From Komagataeibacter swingsii (GTDB taxonomy: Bacteria; Pseudomonadota; Alphaproteobacteria; Acetobacterales; Acetobacteraceae): a stretch of 64,000 bases of DNA. The notes under the pieces are model-generated. The model searched no databases, was not told the DNA's origin, and saw only the letters and a program-made list of their open reading frames with translations. The stretch is from contig NZ_NKUB01000002.1 of NCBI RefSeq assembly GCF_003207895.1, positions 1-64,000 on the forward strand, in the 5' to 3' direction. Within the stretch, counting starts at the first letter, position 1. Each line of letters begins with the position of its first letter. Positions 1 through 8,835 of the stretch are shown piece by piece. The position numbers and the translations under genes were made by a program.

Positions 1-48
1 CAACTGTTATCTGGAGAGGAATGTCTCGCCTGGCAGATATCGTTACAG

Positions 49-858
49 GTGCTCTCTCCTATCAAATTACAGAAGAAAAAATTTATGGGTAACTGCAAGG
101 TTGGCCGGGCGTTTACATTCCAGACCCTGTCATGGGGCTTCATGTTCTTTGAAAACGAGTACCTCAACCCGTTCATGAACACTGGCGCCCTTGCGACCCA
201 GATCGACGATTTCAATGGCGACAACTTCGACCATACCGGCCTGGGCTTCATTGGCGGGGCGGGTATCCAGTCGCTGAGCAACCAGGGCCTGCCGATCGGC
301 ATGGCGGGGCTGCTGCCGCAGGGCAGCCCGCAATGGGGCAAGGGCTGGAAACAGGCCTTCCAGAAAGGCTACCAGAATTACGCCCAGATCCAGGGACAGG
401 GCACGAGCTTCGCCCATCGCGAGCAGTTCCTTGACCTTGACCCGACCTACAGGGACCGCTTCGGCCAGCCGCTGCTGCGCATTACGTTTGACTATAACGA
501 AAACGACCGGCGTTCGGGCCGGTTCATCCGTGACAAATGCGTTGAAATCGCGCGTGAGATGGGGGCTGCGCAGGTGGGGGGGGATTCCTTCGCCGAGCGT
601 CCCTATTCCGGTTACACGCCGTGGGATTCATCGCATGTGCAGGGTGGTGTGGTGATGGGCGAGGACCCGCGCACCAGCGTGCAGAACCGCTTCCAGCAGA
701 ACTGGGATGTCCCCAACCTGTTCGTGATCGGCGCATCCTCCTTTCCCAACAATGCCGGCTACAACCCGACCGTCGCCGTGGGGGCCACGACCCTGTGGAC
801 CGCGAAGGCGATCACGGACCTGTACCTCAAGAACCCCGGCCCGCTGGTAAGGCTATGA
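49..858 (+). CDS. GMC-type membrane dehydrogenase flavoprotein subunit, C-terminal part (5' end abnormal)
   Basis: C-terminal part of a glucose-methanol-choline (GMC) oxidoreductase of the gluconate/sorbitol dehydrogenase type, which oxidises sugars or polyols in the periplasm and passes electrons to a cytochrome c subunit. Family landmarks are NFDHTGLGFIGG, the catalytic His region (SSHVQGG) and the Asn region (NNAGYNPTVAVG). The next gene overlaps its stop (ATGA) and encodes a three-heme cytochrome c, the usual partner. The N-terminal FAD domain is not in the window. The frame is open back to base 1, but GMC-like sequence starts only near base 100 (VGRAFTFQ). The preceding ~95 bases are clearly lower in GC and encode nothing GMC-like apart from a possible LLSG. 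The gene may therefore be truncated or interrupted here. The substrate cannot be told. Confidence 0.8.
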   Translation: MLSPIKLQKKKFMGNCKVGRAFTFQTLSWGFMFFENEYLNPFMNTGALATQIDDFNGDNFDHTGLGFIGGAGIQSLSNQGLPIGMAGLLPQGSPQWGKGWKQAFQKGYQNYAQIQGQGTSFAHREQFLDLDPTYRDRFGQPLLRITFDYNENDRRSGRFIRDKCVEIAREMGAAQVGGDSFAERPYSGYTPWDSSHVQGGVVMGEDPRTSVQNRFQQNWDVPNLFVIGASSFPNNAGYNPTVAVGATTLWTAKAITDLYLKNPGPLVRL

Positions 859-2129
859 TCATGGCAAGAAACCTGCTTCGCACTGCACTGCGCACCTGCA
901 TGCGCGGTGGACTGCTCCTGTCTGCTGTCACCTTCCTGGCCCACGGCGCGAAAGCACAGGACGGGGGCGCGGATGCACAGGTCGAACGCGGCCGTTACCT
1001 GGCGATCGCGGGTGACTGCCTGGCCTGTCATACCGCGCCCGGCGGCAAGCCGTTCGCGGGTGGGCTGGACCTGAAAACCCCCTTTGGCATCATTACCGCC
1101 AGCAACATCACATCGGACCGGGAAACCGGCATCGGGTCATGGACGCAGCAGCAGTTCGAGCGCGCGGTGCGCCATGGCAGAAGCCCGGACCGCTATCTCT
1201 ATCCCGCCATGCCCTATACCGCCTACGCCAAGGTCACGGATGCGGACATCGCGGACCTGTGGGCCTATATCCGGACCATCCCGGCGGTCAGCAACAGGGT
1301 TGTCACGAACAGGCTGCCGTTCCCGTACAATATCCGCATGCTCATGATCGGGTGGAACATGCTGTTCTTCGACCGCACCCCGTTTACCCCCGACGCATCC
1401 CGAAGCGCGCAGGTCAACCGTGGCGCCTATCTGGTCGAGGGGCTGGAGCATTGCGGCACCTGCCATACCACCAAGAACGCCTTTGGCGGCGATACACGCG
1501 CCACCTACCAGGGCACGTCGCTACAGGGATGGTACGCCCCGGACCTGAGCAACAACACCCATACGGGACTGGGTGGGTGGAATGCCGATGACATCGTGAC
1601 CTACCTGCGCGCCGGCACCAACCGCCATACGGCGGCATCCGGGCCAATGATGGAGACGATCGAAAATTCCACCCAGCACCTGACGGAGGCGGACCTGCAG
1701 GCCATCGCCGCCTATTTCAAGTCCCTGCCGCAACGCACGGTGGCCGTGCCCGCCCCCCTGCCCGCCAGCAACCGGCAGATGGTGGCGGGCGCGCGGGAGT
1801 TCATCGTGCAGTGCAGCGCCTGCCATGTCAGTAATGGCGCGGGTATCGCGAACATGATCCCCACGCTACGGAACAACCCGGCAGTCAACGCGCCCAACCC
1901 GGACAGCCTGATAAACATCGTGCTGCGCGGGACCGATGGCCCTGTCACGACCGCGAACCCGACCGGGGCGGCCATGCCGTCCTTTGGCTGGAAACTGCAT
2001 GATGACCAGATTGCCAACATCCTGACCTACATCCGCAACAGCATGGGCAACGCGGCCCCCGCGGTTCTGGCCAGCGATGTCGCACGCGCACGCAAGGCCA
2101 TCGATGCCCAGCAGGTGGTCTGGCACTGA
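855..2129 (+). CDS. Tri-heme cytochrome c subunit of membrane-bound dehydrogenase
   Basis: Membrane-associated cytochrome c subunit that takes electrons from the preceding GMC flavoprotein and delivers them to ubiquinone, as in acetic acid bacterial gluconate, sorbitol and alcohol dehydrogenases. Three CxxCH heme sites are visible at about residues 55-59 (CLACH), 200-204 (CGTCH) and 320-324 (CSACH). A Sec signal peptide ends near HGAKAQ. The length (424 aa) is normal for the family. The start at 855 overlaps the upstream stop (ATGA), which indicates translational coupling; a second ATG at 861 is equally usable. A longer open frame upstream of 855 is only a shadow of the GMC gene. A strong hairpin follows the stop. 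Confidence 0.92.
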   Translation: MIMARNLLRTALRTCMRGGLLLSAVTFLAHGAKAQDGGADAQVERGRYLAIAGDCLACHTAPGGKPFAGGLDLKTPFGIITASNITSDRETGIGSWTQQQFERAVRHGRSPDRYLYPAMPYTAYAKVTDADIADLWAYIRTIPAVSNRVVTNRLPFPYNIRMLMIGWNMLFFDRTPFTPDASRSAQVNRGAYLVEGLEHCGTCHTTKNAFGGDTRATYQGTSLQGWYAPDLSNNTHTGLGGWNADDIVTYLRAGTNRHTAASGPMMETIENSTQHLTEADLQAIAAYFKSLPQRTVAVPAPLPASNRQMVAGAREFIVQCSACHVSNGAGIANMIPTLRNNPAVNAPNPDSLINIVLRGTDGPVTTANPTGAAMPSFGWKLHDDQIANILTYIRNSMGNAAPAVLASDVARARKAIDAQQVVWH

Positions 2130-2132
2130 CAA

Positions 2133-2166
2133 CCGCCCCCCTTTCAGTCACCTGAAAGGGGGGTGG
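2133..2166 (+). terminator. Hairpin terminator after cytochrome c gene
   Basis: Perfect 12-bp stem (CCCCCCTTTCAG, loop TCAC, CTGAAAGGGGGG) at 2136-2163, extended to about 15 bp by C-G and G-T pairs. It begins 3 bases after the stop. There is no clear T-run, so it could also be an mRNA 3'-stabilising stem. Confidence 0.7.
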
Positions 2167-2174
2167 CTCATCCT

Positions 2175-2280
2175 GAACACTGCTTGAAAACAATGCGCTG
2201 ACAGGGGCTTCCCGGTGCCGCCTTTCTTGAAAAAAGGCAGTTTTCTCAAAACTTCTTTATGATTGCAGGAAGTTTCCTGA
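2175..2280 (+). repeat. Intergenic repeat copy A (degenerate)
   Basis: Degenerate member of the window's repeat family. It retains a left-end-like ACTGCTTGAAAACAA and the core GGTGCCGCCTTTCTTGAAAA, but the right terminal repeat is lost. It lies about 45 bp after the cytochrome stop codon. Confidence 0.6.
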
Positions 2281-2289
2281 CCTGAGCGT

Positions 2290-3102
2290 TCAGTACGCCC
2301 CGCCCTGCACCACCGTCACGCTGTCACGGCTGACCAGCTTGCGAAACTGCGCGACGCTGGCCCCGGCGGCCGCCGCCAGCAGGCGGGAATCACCCGATAC
2401 GGTGGTCATGTTGAACCCCCAGCCTATGGCGCGGGCGGCATATTCCGGCGTACCGCAATGCAGCGCCGCACGAATGCCGCTGCCACGACAGGCGGCAAGG
2501 ATTGCATGCAGGCTTTCGATCATCTCGGGTTCCTCGCGGTCAAATCCCGGCGCCAGGCGGCCGCCAGCCAGGCTGAGCGTCAGGTCCGCAGGGCCGACGT
2601 AAATGCCATCCAGGCCCGGTGTCGCGGCGATTTCCGCCAGGTTGTCCATGCCCTGCCGTGTCTCGATCATGGCGAAGGCCAGGATTTCGTCATTCGCCCC
2701 GCCGGCATAATTGCCGCCCGCCGCGAACGAGACCCGCGTGGGACCAAAGCTGCGCTGCCCATAGGGGGGGTACCGCATGTAGCTTACGAATTCGGCCGCC
2801 TGTGCGGCCGTGTTCACCATGGGGCAGATGACACCATACGCACCGGCATCAAGCATTTTCATGATGACGCCGGGTTCCATCCACGGCACGCGGACCATGG
2901 GCACCACGCCGGATGCCCGCATGGCCTGCATCATGGGTAGCGCACTGGAATAATCCAGCGCGCCATGCTGCACATCTATGGTGACGGAATCATAGCCCTG
3001 CGCGGCCATGATTTCGGCCGTGAAGGGATTGCCGATGGAACACCAGCCATTGAGCGTGGGTTTCCCTTCGGCCCAGAGCTGCTTGAGTCGATTGGGGATC
3101 AT
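2290..3102 (-). CDS. HpaI/HpcH-family 2-oxo-acid aldolase
   Basis: Class II pyruvate aldolase of the HpcH/HpaI family (4-hydroxy-2-oxoheptanedioate or 2-keto-3-deoxy-sugar-acid aldolase type), which cleaves 2-keto-4-hydroxy acids to pyruvate plus an aldehyde. Visible family features are DVQHGALD with the conserved His, the metal-binding Glu in AMIETRQGM, and YVGPADLTLS. The start chosen (MIPNRLKQLW, base 3102) gives 270 aa, normal for the family. The frame stays open to 3246, but that extension (Arg/Pro-rich) resembles no domain. It is transcribed alone, leftward. The substrate is unknown; a role in sugar-acid breakdown is inference. Confidence 0.87.
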   Translation of the reverse strand: MIPNRLKQLWAEGKPTLNGWCSIGNPFTAEIMAAQGYDSVTIDVQHGALDYSSALPMMQAMRASGVVPMVRVPWMEPGVIMKMLDAGAYGVICPMVNTAAQAAEFVSYMRYPPYGQRSFGPTRVSFAAGGNYAGGANDEILAFAMIETRQGMDNLAEIAATPGLDGIYVGPADLTLSLAGGRLAPGFDREEPEMIESLHAILAACRGSGIRAALHCGTPEYAARAIGWGFNMTTVSGDSRLLAAAAGASVAQFRKLVSRDSVTVVQGGAY

Positions 3103-3770
3103 GTCAGGATGCCGCCTGTGCCAGTGTCGCGACCGGACAACCCGCAACACCATCCCGGCCGGACAGGCAGGTGCCCCCACAGGCCATCCCGGCCGCGGCA
3201 ACACCAGCCGGTTCTGCCCGTCCCCTGGCCGCCGGGCGGTATCCACCTTTACGAAACAATTCGGAATTCGTGTACATTATTCGGTTCCTGTTATTTTTAT
3301 GACACGACATGTGGCGACCGGGCGGGTCGCCATGACTGTAAAAGCAGGCGGGCGTTCCGCGTTCCCCGTTACAGTAAAACCGTGCAGTTTCCGGCCGCCT
3401 TTTTCGGGCGCGGGTCTGTCCATCATATCGACGACAGACATCTTTTTTTCCATGAATCCGTGAAAATGGCCCCGGCATTCCATCACCGTCATGGCGCAAT
3501 GACCATGACCGGATGATGGAGCGAACCGGGCGGACATCGCGACATTCGCCGCCTGCAAATCATTGGTCCGGTCAAGGTTGCATGACGCCCGGCAATCACC
3601 GGGCCGGGCCAGGAAACGCCCCGTTTCCTTTTTTATACATGCGCCCGATATTGTGCATTTATTATATTTTCAAATTATGTTGTATCCGGATACGGGGATA
3701 CGGCACCGGGCGCGGGCGCCCGCCGGGCCTGCCCTTCCCACAGCCCGGATTGCCCGCGCTGCCCTTCCCT
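3103..3770. other. Intergenic region without recognisable gene
   Basis: About 670 bases between two leftward genes. The open frames here are inconsistent with coding (mixed composition, no domain, no convincing ribosome binding site). The stretch around 3250-3310 is AT-richer and would fit the promoter of the aldolase. 3640-3680 is also AT-rich and is followed by GC-rich self-complementary sequence near 3700-3730 that may end the TonB receptor transcript. No RNA gene recognised. Confidence 0.5.
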
Positions 3771-6095
3771 TCAGAATCCCGTGCTGAATGTGCCCAGGCA
3801 GGCAAAATTGGGCGCCGTGTAATACGATGCCTGCCCTGCCACGGCCCCGGTATTATAGACCCCGGAGAGATAATGGTGATCCGCCAGGTTGATGACATTC
3901 AGGCGCAGTGACGGCGCCTTGAGAAACCCGATATCCGGCGCGCGGGCGCCGATCATCATGTCAACCTGCTTGTGGCCCGCAATCCGTTCATCGTTCATGA
4001 ATGTTCCGTATTCCTTGTCCACATATTTCAGCGAAACACTGCCAAAGAAACGGCCGTCATCATATTGCAGGCCCGCCGCCGCCATCCAGCGCGGGGCCGA
4101 TGTCGCAACCTTGCCTGCGGTGTGATAGGTGACGCCATTCATCGTGATGTCCGTATCCTGTCGCGCATAAAGATATTCCACCGATCCGTATGGCGAAATA
4201 TGGTGCCAGGGATGGATCGCCAGTTCACCATCAAACCCCCGTGTCGTCATGCTGCCCGCATCCTGGTAGTAGGGGATGTTGGCGATATATTCATTAATCT
4301 GATGATGCGAGAAATTGTAATTGAACAGGGTCAGTGACGCCGTAACCCATTTGTCATGGTAGCGTGCGCCGACTTCCTCGGACACACTGTATTCATCATG
4401 CAGATGGGTATTGGCGGTCTGGTATGTGCCACCATCCCACGGGCTGTCATACTGGTTATAGAACGCGGTCCCCAATGGCAGGCGATAGCTGGTCGTCACG
4501 TTACCGAAAACCATGATATGCGGATTGACACGGTAGCTGACAGACATGCGCGGCAGTGGCTTGGCCGAGTAATAGTTGGCGTTATACTGTGGTCCCGGCT
4601 GGTTCAGCGTGCCATTGCGGGCAGCCATGACCTCCTTGAAACCCAGGTCCAGTGTCAGCTTCCGGTTCAGGAAATGCATGGTGTCGCCAACATACAGGGC
4701 ATTGATCTGTGTAATGGTGTGATAGGCCCATTCACTTAGTGGCGTACCGTCCGTCAGGTGCAGGTAACCTGTTGAATTGCCGGCCGCGTCAAGCCCGGAC
4801 AGGGGTTCCTCGACATGCATGTCGGTATAACCGTACCAGTAGCCGAATACGAGGTCATGATTGGCGACCTTGTAATGCAGGGCCGAATTGAATCCGGTAA
4901 AACTTTCTACACCCAGCCAGTTTTCGGTAACGGCGGTCTGCCCGTCCTCTGAATAGTGGTTTCCGGCCAGCGGTGAATTGACCTGCTGTGTCCCGTTGAA
5001 ATACGGCCCCGTCGTGCCAATGGTCGTGACCCCGAACGGGTAATCACCACTGCCATGATAGAAATATGGCGTGACATCCAGCGTCAGGTTACGCGCCAGC
5101 TTGAAATGCGAGGGCGCGCTAAGGATGTAGTCGGCCCAGCTTACCGTCCATGCCTTGTAATAATTCCCCTCGCCAAATTTATAGCTTCCCTGCAGATCAT
5201 ACGGATTGTTCTTCAGGCCGTACATGTTCCACTGCTGCAGGGTGGGCGTGCTGTACCACGCGGTATGTTCGTTATTGTAGGAACCGGACAGGGAAATGTA
5301 ATTCCCGTCACCCCATTCCTTGACCAGCTTGTAGTCCACATGCTTGCGGTCATTGCGGCCCGGACCACGCCATGCACGGCTGCTCAGATCGGAAAAGGAT
5401 GCAAAGGCGCGCAACCCGGTATTGGCGATATCGCCACTGTCATAGCGGATGAACTGGCGGTTCATCTGATGCGTGCCATAGCTTACATCGAATTCTCCAC
5501 CACGGGTATGCTTGGGATCGCGCATCCGGACCGCCAGCGTCCCACCCGATGACGCCGTCGTGGGCGTGTCGATACTGGGCGCGCCCTGCTGTAGCTGAAC
5601 ATTGTCCATGTTCTCGCTATCGACCCAGTTGGCGGTTTCGGGCGTATAATCGTCCGAATCATTCATCGGCGCCCCTTCAAAGGTAAAGCCGATTTCCTGC
5701 TGGTTCAGGCCACGGACATTGATGGTCGATTCATTGGAGACCCCAAACGGATCCCCCATCGACACATTCGCACCCGGTGACATGCTGACAAGCGCAAGCG
5801 CGTTGGATGCAGGGGCTTGCTTTGCAATATATTCATGGGATACGGTACTGACCGATTTCGCCGCCGTTTCATTACGGATCAGCCCGCCACCATAAGACCG
5901 CGCGCCGGTAACGTGCAACGTTTCCCCCGCCCCACGCGCGGTAATGCCCGTTTCAGCCGTTTTATGAACAGTATCAGCCTTGTTGGGGGATTTATGCGCA
6001 ATATCCTGCGCATTGGCGGCCAGTGCCGGAAAACCATCACATATGATGGTCGATGACAGAATGAAAAACGTGAATTTTCTTATGTATCCAGACAT
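3771..6095 (-). CDS. TonB-dependent outer membrane receptor
   Basis: Outer membrane active transporter for a siderophore, metal complex or other large nutrient, powered by TonB-ExbBD. It has an N-terminal signal peptide (cleavage near FPALAANAQ), a plug domain around residues 75-195 (STINVRGLNQQE, GAPMNDSDDY), and a long beta-barrel with aromatic-girdle strands, ending in Phe (FSTGF) as outer membrane proteins do. 774 aa is typical. It lies downstream of the secreted lipase gene on the same strand, 178 bp apart. A 7-bp-arm inverted repeat (6111-6128) sits just upstream of the start and may be an operator. The ligand is not identifiable; no siderophore genes are nearby. Confidence 0.92.
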   Translation of the reverse strand: MSGYIRKFTFFILSSTIICDGFPALAANAQDIAHKSPNKADTVHKTAETGITARGAGETLHVTGARSYGGGLIRNETAAKSVSTVSHEYIAKQAPASNALALVSMSPGANVSMGDPFGVSNESTINVRGLNQQEIGFTFEGAPMNDSDDYTPETANWVDSENMDNVQLQQGAPSIDTPTTASSGGTLAVRMRDPKHTRGGEFDVSYGTHQMNRQFIRYDSGDIANTGLRAFASFSDLSSRAWRGPGRNDRKHVDYKLVKEWGDGNYISLSGSYNNEHTAWYSTPTLQQWNMYGLKNNPYDLQGSYKFGEGNYYKAWTVSWADYILSAPSHFKLARNLTLDVTPYFYHGSGDYPFGVTTIGTTGPYFNGTQQVNSPLAGNHYSEDGQTAVTENWLGVESFTGFNSALHYKVANHDLVFGYWYGYTDMHVEEPLSGLDAAGNSTGYLHLTDGTPLSEWAYHTITQINALYVGDTMHFLNRKLTLDLGFKEVMAARNGTLNQPGPQYNANYYSAKPLPRMSVSYRVNPHIMVFGNVTTSYRLPLGTAFYNQYDSPWDGGTYQTANTHLHDEYSVSEEVGARYHDKWVTASLTLFNYNFSHHQINEYIANIPYYQDAGSMTTRGFDGELAIHPWHHISPYGSVEYLYARQDTDITMNGVTYHTAGKVATSAPRWMAAAGLQYDDGRFFGSVSLKYVDKEYGTFMNDERIAGHKQVDMMIGARAPDIGFLKAPSLRLNVINLADHHYLSGVYNTGAVAGQASYYTAPNFACLGTFSTGF

Positions 6096-6110
6096 ACGCC
6101 CCCCAATTGC

Positions 6111-6128
6111 AATTGATATTCATCAATT
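6111..6128. promoter_or_regulatory. Inverted repeat upstream of TonB receptor (candidate operator)
   Basis: AATTGAT-ATTC-ATCAATT, perfect 7-bp arms, ending 16 bp before the receptor start codon. The AT-rich dyad has a loose resemblance to Fur-type sites. Position fits a repressor site or an mRNA leader hairpin. Confidence 0.4.
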
Positions 6129-6273
6129 ACATTCCAACACGTATCTTATTTCTTAAAAGTAATGGAAATGCGCGGGTAACGCGCCCGTCACGGTCGGCCA
6201 GTCATGTGGCCCTGGAACCACGGCCCGGACGGCAAGCGCCCGGAATCCGCGATCCCATGGCGGTCGTTGCTAT

Positions 6274-7506
6274 TCAGAACTTGCCGCAGTCAGACGAAAA
6301 CGTTTTTCCATTAAAACGATCCTTGATCCATGCGATCTGATCATCTGTTGAATTGGCCATGGTCGGGTCATGATCCAGGCCAGGATACAGCCGGAACGCC
6401 AGACTGATGCCATTATGGCAGGCTGCGCGCGCCACGTCCCTTACGCCACCCGGCGGGACGGATACGTCGCCACCTCCGGTAATGACAAATAACGGCCCTT
6501 TTATTTCCTGCTTCCCGATCTCGTCCTCCTTCAGCATGGCCTGAACATCAGGGTTACGGGTCCATCCGTCTTTGGTAATCTGGTCACCGCTCTTGCCGAA
6601 ATAGGACGCATAATCGACAAACCAGCATCCCTTGCTGGCGACAACGTCGTAATGCGACATCCCCACGGGTGTCAGCATGTCCTGCGGCTTGTAATCGGGA
6701 TAACGGGCCGCCAGACCAACCGCGACCATGGGAAGATAGAACGGCGCACCGCCCTCTTCACGACGGGGATGAATGAAGTCAAGCATGTTGATCGTGCCCG
6801 AAACGGATACCGTGCCCAGGAAGTGCGGGTCGTCGATCTGGTGCTCCATTTCCGCGACGCTCCAACTGGCCATGCCGCCCTGGGAATGGCCATCGACAAC
6901 CCAGTCCGCACCCAGTTGGGGAAGCGCCGCCCTTGCCGCCATGACCGAATAGATGACGTCATAGGCCTGCGCATCCTTGTTCATGTACTGGTGGGGGCCA
7001 GCCGTTCCCAGGCCATGATAATCGGTGCCGACAACCGCAAGCCCCGCCTGGGGAAATTTGAACAGGCCCTCACTGCCATAATACAGATCCTTCATGCGCG
7101 AAGGCGCGCAGGCCTGGGCCACGCCGCTGGTGCCATGCGCCCAGGCGACCACGGGCCAGCCGGATGCGGGCCTGGGGCCATCAGGGACCAGGATAAACGC
7201 GGAACTGACCACATCCTGCCGTGTTGCGCTGAGTGAATGATACAGTATCCGGTACGCGGAAACATGGGGTGGCAGCGTATAATCCGTCGCTTTTTCAAAA
7301 CGGATCAATGCACCCGGGTAAACTTCCCCTTTGCCCGGCGTTGTATAGAATGGCGTGATGGGCAGAAGGTCAGCGGCTTCAAGGGCTGCTGCCTTGGGAA
7401 CGGTTTCTGGCAACTGGTCATCCGCACGGGCGTCGGATGCCAGACCGCAGGCGGCGGTTGATAGTGACGCGATGGCCGCGCACGCAAGCAACAGGTTCTT
7501 GTCCAT
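6274..7506 (-). CDS. Secreted alpha/beta-hydrolase (secretory lipase family)
   Basis: Exported esterase/lipase with an alpha/beta-hydrolase fold, related to secretory lipases. The nucleophile elbow is GHSQGG (Ser near residue 208-210), with a candidate acid in GGGDVSVP and a candidate catalytic His in GLDHDP. The N-terminus is a signal peptide (CAAIASLSTAACGLASDARA); TAAC could be a weak lipobox. The start at 7506 is preferred because AAGG lies 9 bases upstream; the ATG at 7512 leaves only 3 bases. About 410 aa is normal. It is oriented with the downstream TonB receptor and divergent from the XRE-cupin regulator. The natural substrate is unknown. Confidence 0.85.
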   Translation of the reverse strand: MDKNLLLACAAIASLSTAACGLASDARADDQLPETVPKAAALEAADLLPITPFYTTPGKGEVYPGALIRFEKATDYTLPPHVSAYRILYHSLSATRQDVVSSAFILVPDGPRPASGWPVVAWAHGTSGVAQACAPSRMKDLYYGSEGLFKFPQAGLAVVGTDYHGLGTAGPHQYMNKDAQAYDVIYSVMAARAALPQLGADWVVDGHSQGGMASWSVAEMEHQIDDPHFLGTVSVSGTINMLDFIHPRREEGGAPFYLPMVAVGLAARYPDYKPQDMLTPVGMSHYDVVASKGCWFVDYASYFGKSGDQITKDGWTRNPDVQAMLKEDEIGKQEIKGPLFVITGGGDVSVPPGGVRDVARAACHNGISLAFRLYPGLDHDPTMANSTDDQIAWIKDRFNGKTFSSDCGKF

Positions 7507-7832
7507 ACCCATCTACCTTACATTTGTTCCATTATTTCTGAATGACTTGTACTGTTTATATGGGGCCATATCCCGTCCCCGTGACCGGACATAGGGTTTA
7601 CCGGCTGGCGCATCGCGGGGGCCAACAAAAAGATTGTTCATAACCATGAAATCATGCCATGACCGCGCAGACAGCAAGGCGGTGCATTCCCCTTTCGTCC
7701 CATGTGTGGAACCGAAGGGGCCGGCATCAAAAACCTGTATCGCTTCAGTCCATCATATATAATCCCTATTTTCAAAAGGCTCTGATGATTGTATAGAAAC
7801 CAGAACGTTTTGCATGATTTTTTGTATAGCAT

Positions 7833-7875
7833 CCGGAACGTTTCCGGTGCAACAGGTTTTTCATATATATGAAAA
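7833..7875. promoter_or_regulatory. Two palindromes upstream of XRE-cupin regulator
   Basis: CCGGAA-CGT-TTCCGG at 7833-7847 and a perfect 18-bp palindrome TTTTCATATATATGAAAA at 7858-7875, ending 16 bp before the regulator start. Position suggests autoregulation and possibly control of the divergent lipase gene. The rest of 7513-7891 holds only AT-rich promoter-like sequence. Confidence 0.5.
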
Positions 7876-7891
7876 TAGGTGGTGCCATTTG

Positions 7892-8488
7892 ATGGGAAAG
7901 GACAAGGCGGTGATCTTACAGGACGATCGGGCAACAGTCGGAAGTCGCATACGTGAACGCCGTAAACAGATGGGATTGTCATTACAGGCCGTAGCAGACC
8001 GCGTTGACCTGTCTGTCGGGTATCTCAGCCAGATTGAACGCGAACTTTCTTCGCCATCCATAGCTGAACTTGTGGTCATCGCCACCGCCCTGCATACGCC
8101 AGCCACCGAATTCCTGGAAGATCACTGCAATGCGCAGCATGATTCCTTTATTGTACGGAATTCCCGCCGCGGCCTGACAATGCTGGCAGATGGCGTGACC
8201 AAGCAGCGCCTGACCCCACTGGGTGACTGTCCGCTGCAGATGTTCATCCTGACATTGGAACCCGGCGGCCATACGGGGGCCACATCATATGCCTATACCG
8301 GACTGGAAACGGGGCTGGTGCAACAGGGGCGGCTCATCGTCTGCATAGACGATCAGGAATTCCTGCTGAGCGAGGGAGACAGTTTCCGCTTTTCCAGCAC
8401 GCGGCCCCACCGCTTTGTCAATGCCTTTGACGGCGTGACCCGCTTCCTGTGGGTCGGATGCGCGCCCTGGATGCCGGATGCAACCTGA
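7892..8488 (+). CDS. XRE-family regulator with C-terminal cupin sensor domain
   Basis: Transcriptional regulator of the HTH_XRE plus cupin_2 class, which often controls amino acid, polyamine or sulfur-compound genes. The HTH is at about residues 17-72 (GSRIRERRKQMGLSLQAVADR, GYLSQIERELSSPS) and the cupin beta-barrel at about 120-190 (PGGHTGATSYAYTG, LLSEGDSFRFSSTRPHRF). The start at 7892 (MGKDKAV) has AGGTGG 8-9 bases upstream; the frame is open further up without a better start. The next gene is an amino acid permease in the same direction after an AT-rich gap, a likely target. The palindromes just upstream suggest autoregulation. The ligand is unknown. Confidence 0.88.
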   Translation: MGKDKAVILQDDRATVGSRIRERRKQMGLSLQAVADRVDLSVGYLSQIERELSSPSIAELVVIATALHTPATEFLEDHCNAQHDSFIVRNSRRGLTMLADGVTKQRLTPLGDCPLQMFILTLEPGGHTGATSYAYTGLETGLVQQGRLIVCIDDQEFLLSEGDSFRFSSTRPHRFVNAFDGVTRFLWVGCAPWMPDAT

Positions 8489-8835
8489 CACCCCGTTTTA
8501 GTCCTGACAGACATGATCTGCCCGGTCACAAGGCCACCAAGGGAATGCCGCCGGCCCCACCTGTCCGCTGGTCACCAATGAATGCCACATGCCGGGCGTG
8601 GTTGCCGTCTGACCTGGAAACCACGCAACCCGTGGCATATGGCGGCCAGCCGACATGCAGGCCGTCACGGCCCGGCGCGCATTGCCCTGTTGCATAAGGC
8701 GTGTCCGACACAGGGCAATTCATATTGATAGAGAAATATTAGATTAATTATATACTGAATACATAAATAAATAAATGATTGGTCATACTGGTATCGTTAT
8801 GAAATAATCATGACAGTAAATTTATAGGTCAATAC
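8489..8835. other. Intergenic region with two inverted repeats and AT-rich promoter
   Basis: It contains an imperfect long hairpin at 8582-8638 (ATGCCAC/GTGGCAT outer and GCGTGGTT/AACCACGC inner arms) and a perfect 10-bp inverted repeat, ATTGCCCTGT at 8681-8690 with ACAGGGCAAT at 8710-8719. These may terminate the regulator transcript. 8720-8830 is very AT-rich and is the likely promoter and leader of the APC permease. Confidence 0.5.

Noticed and set aside
621-2129. 502-codon version of the cytochrome c gene
   Set aside because: The first 78 codons overlap the GMC gene in another frame; the signal peptide and ATGA overlap place the start at 855 or 861.
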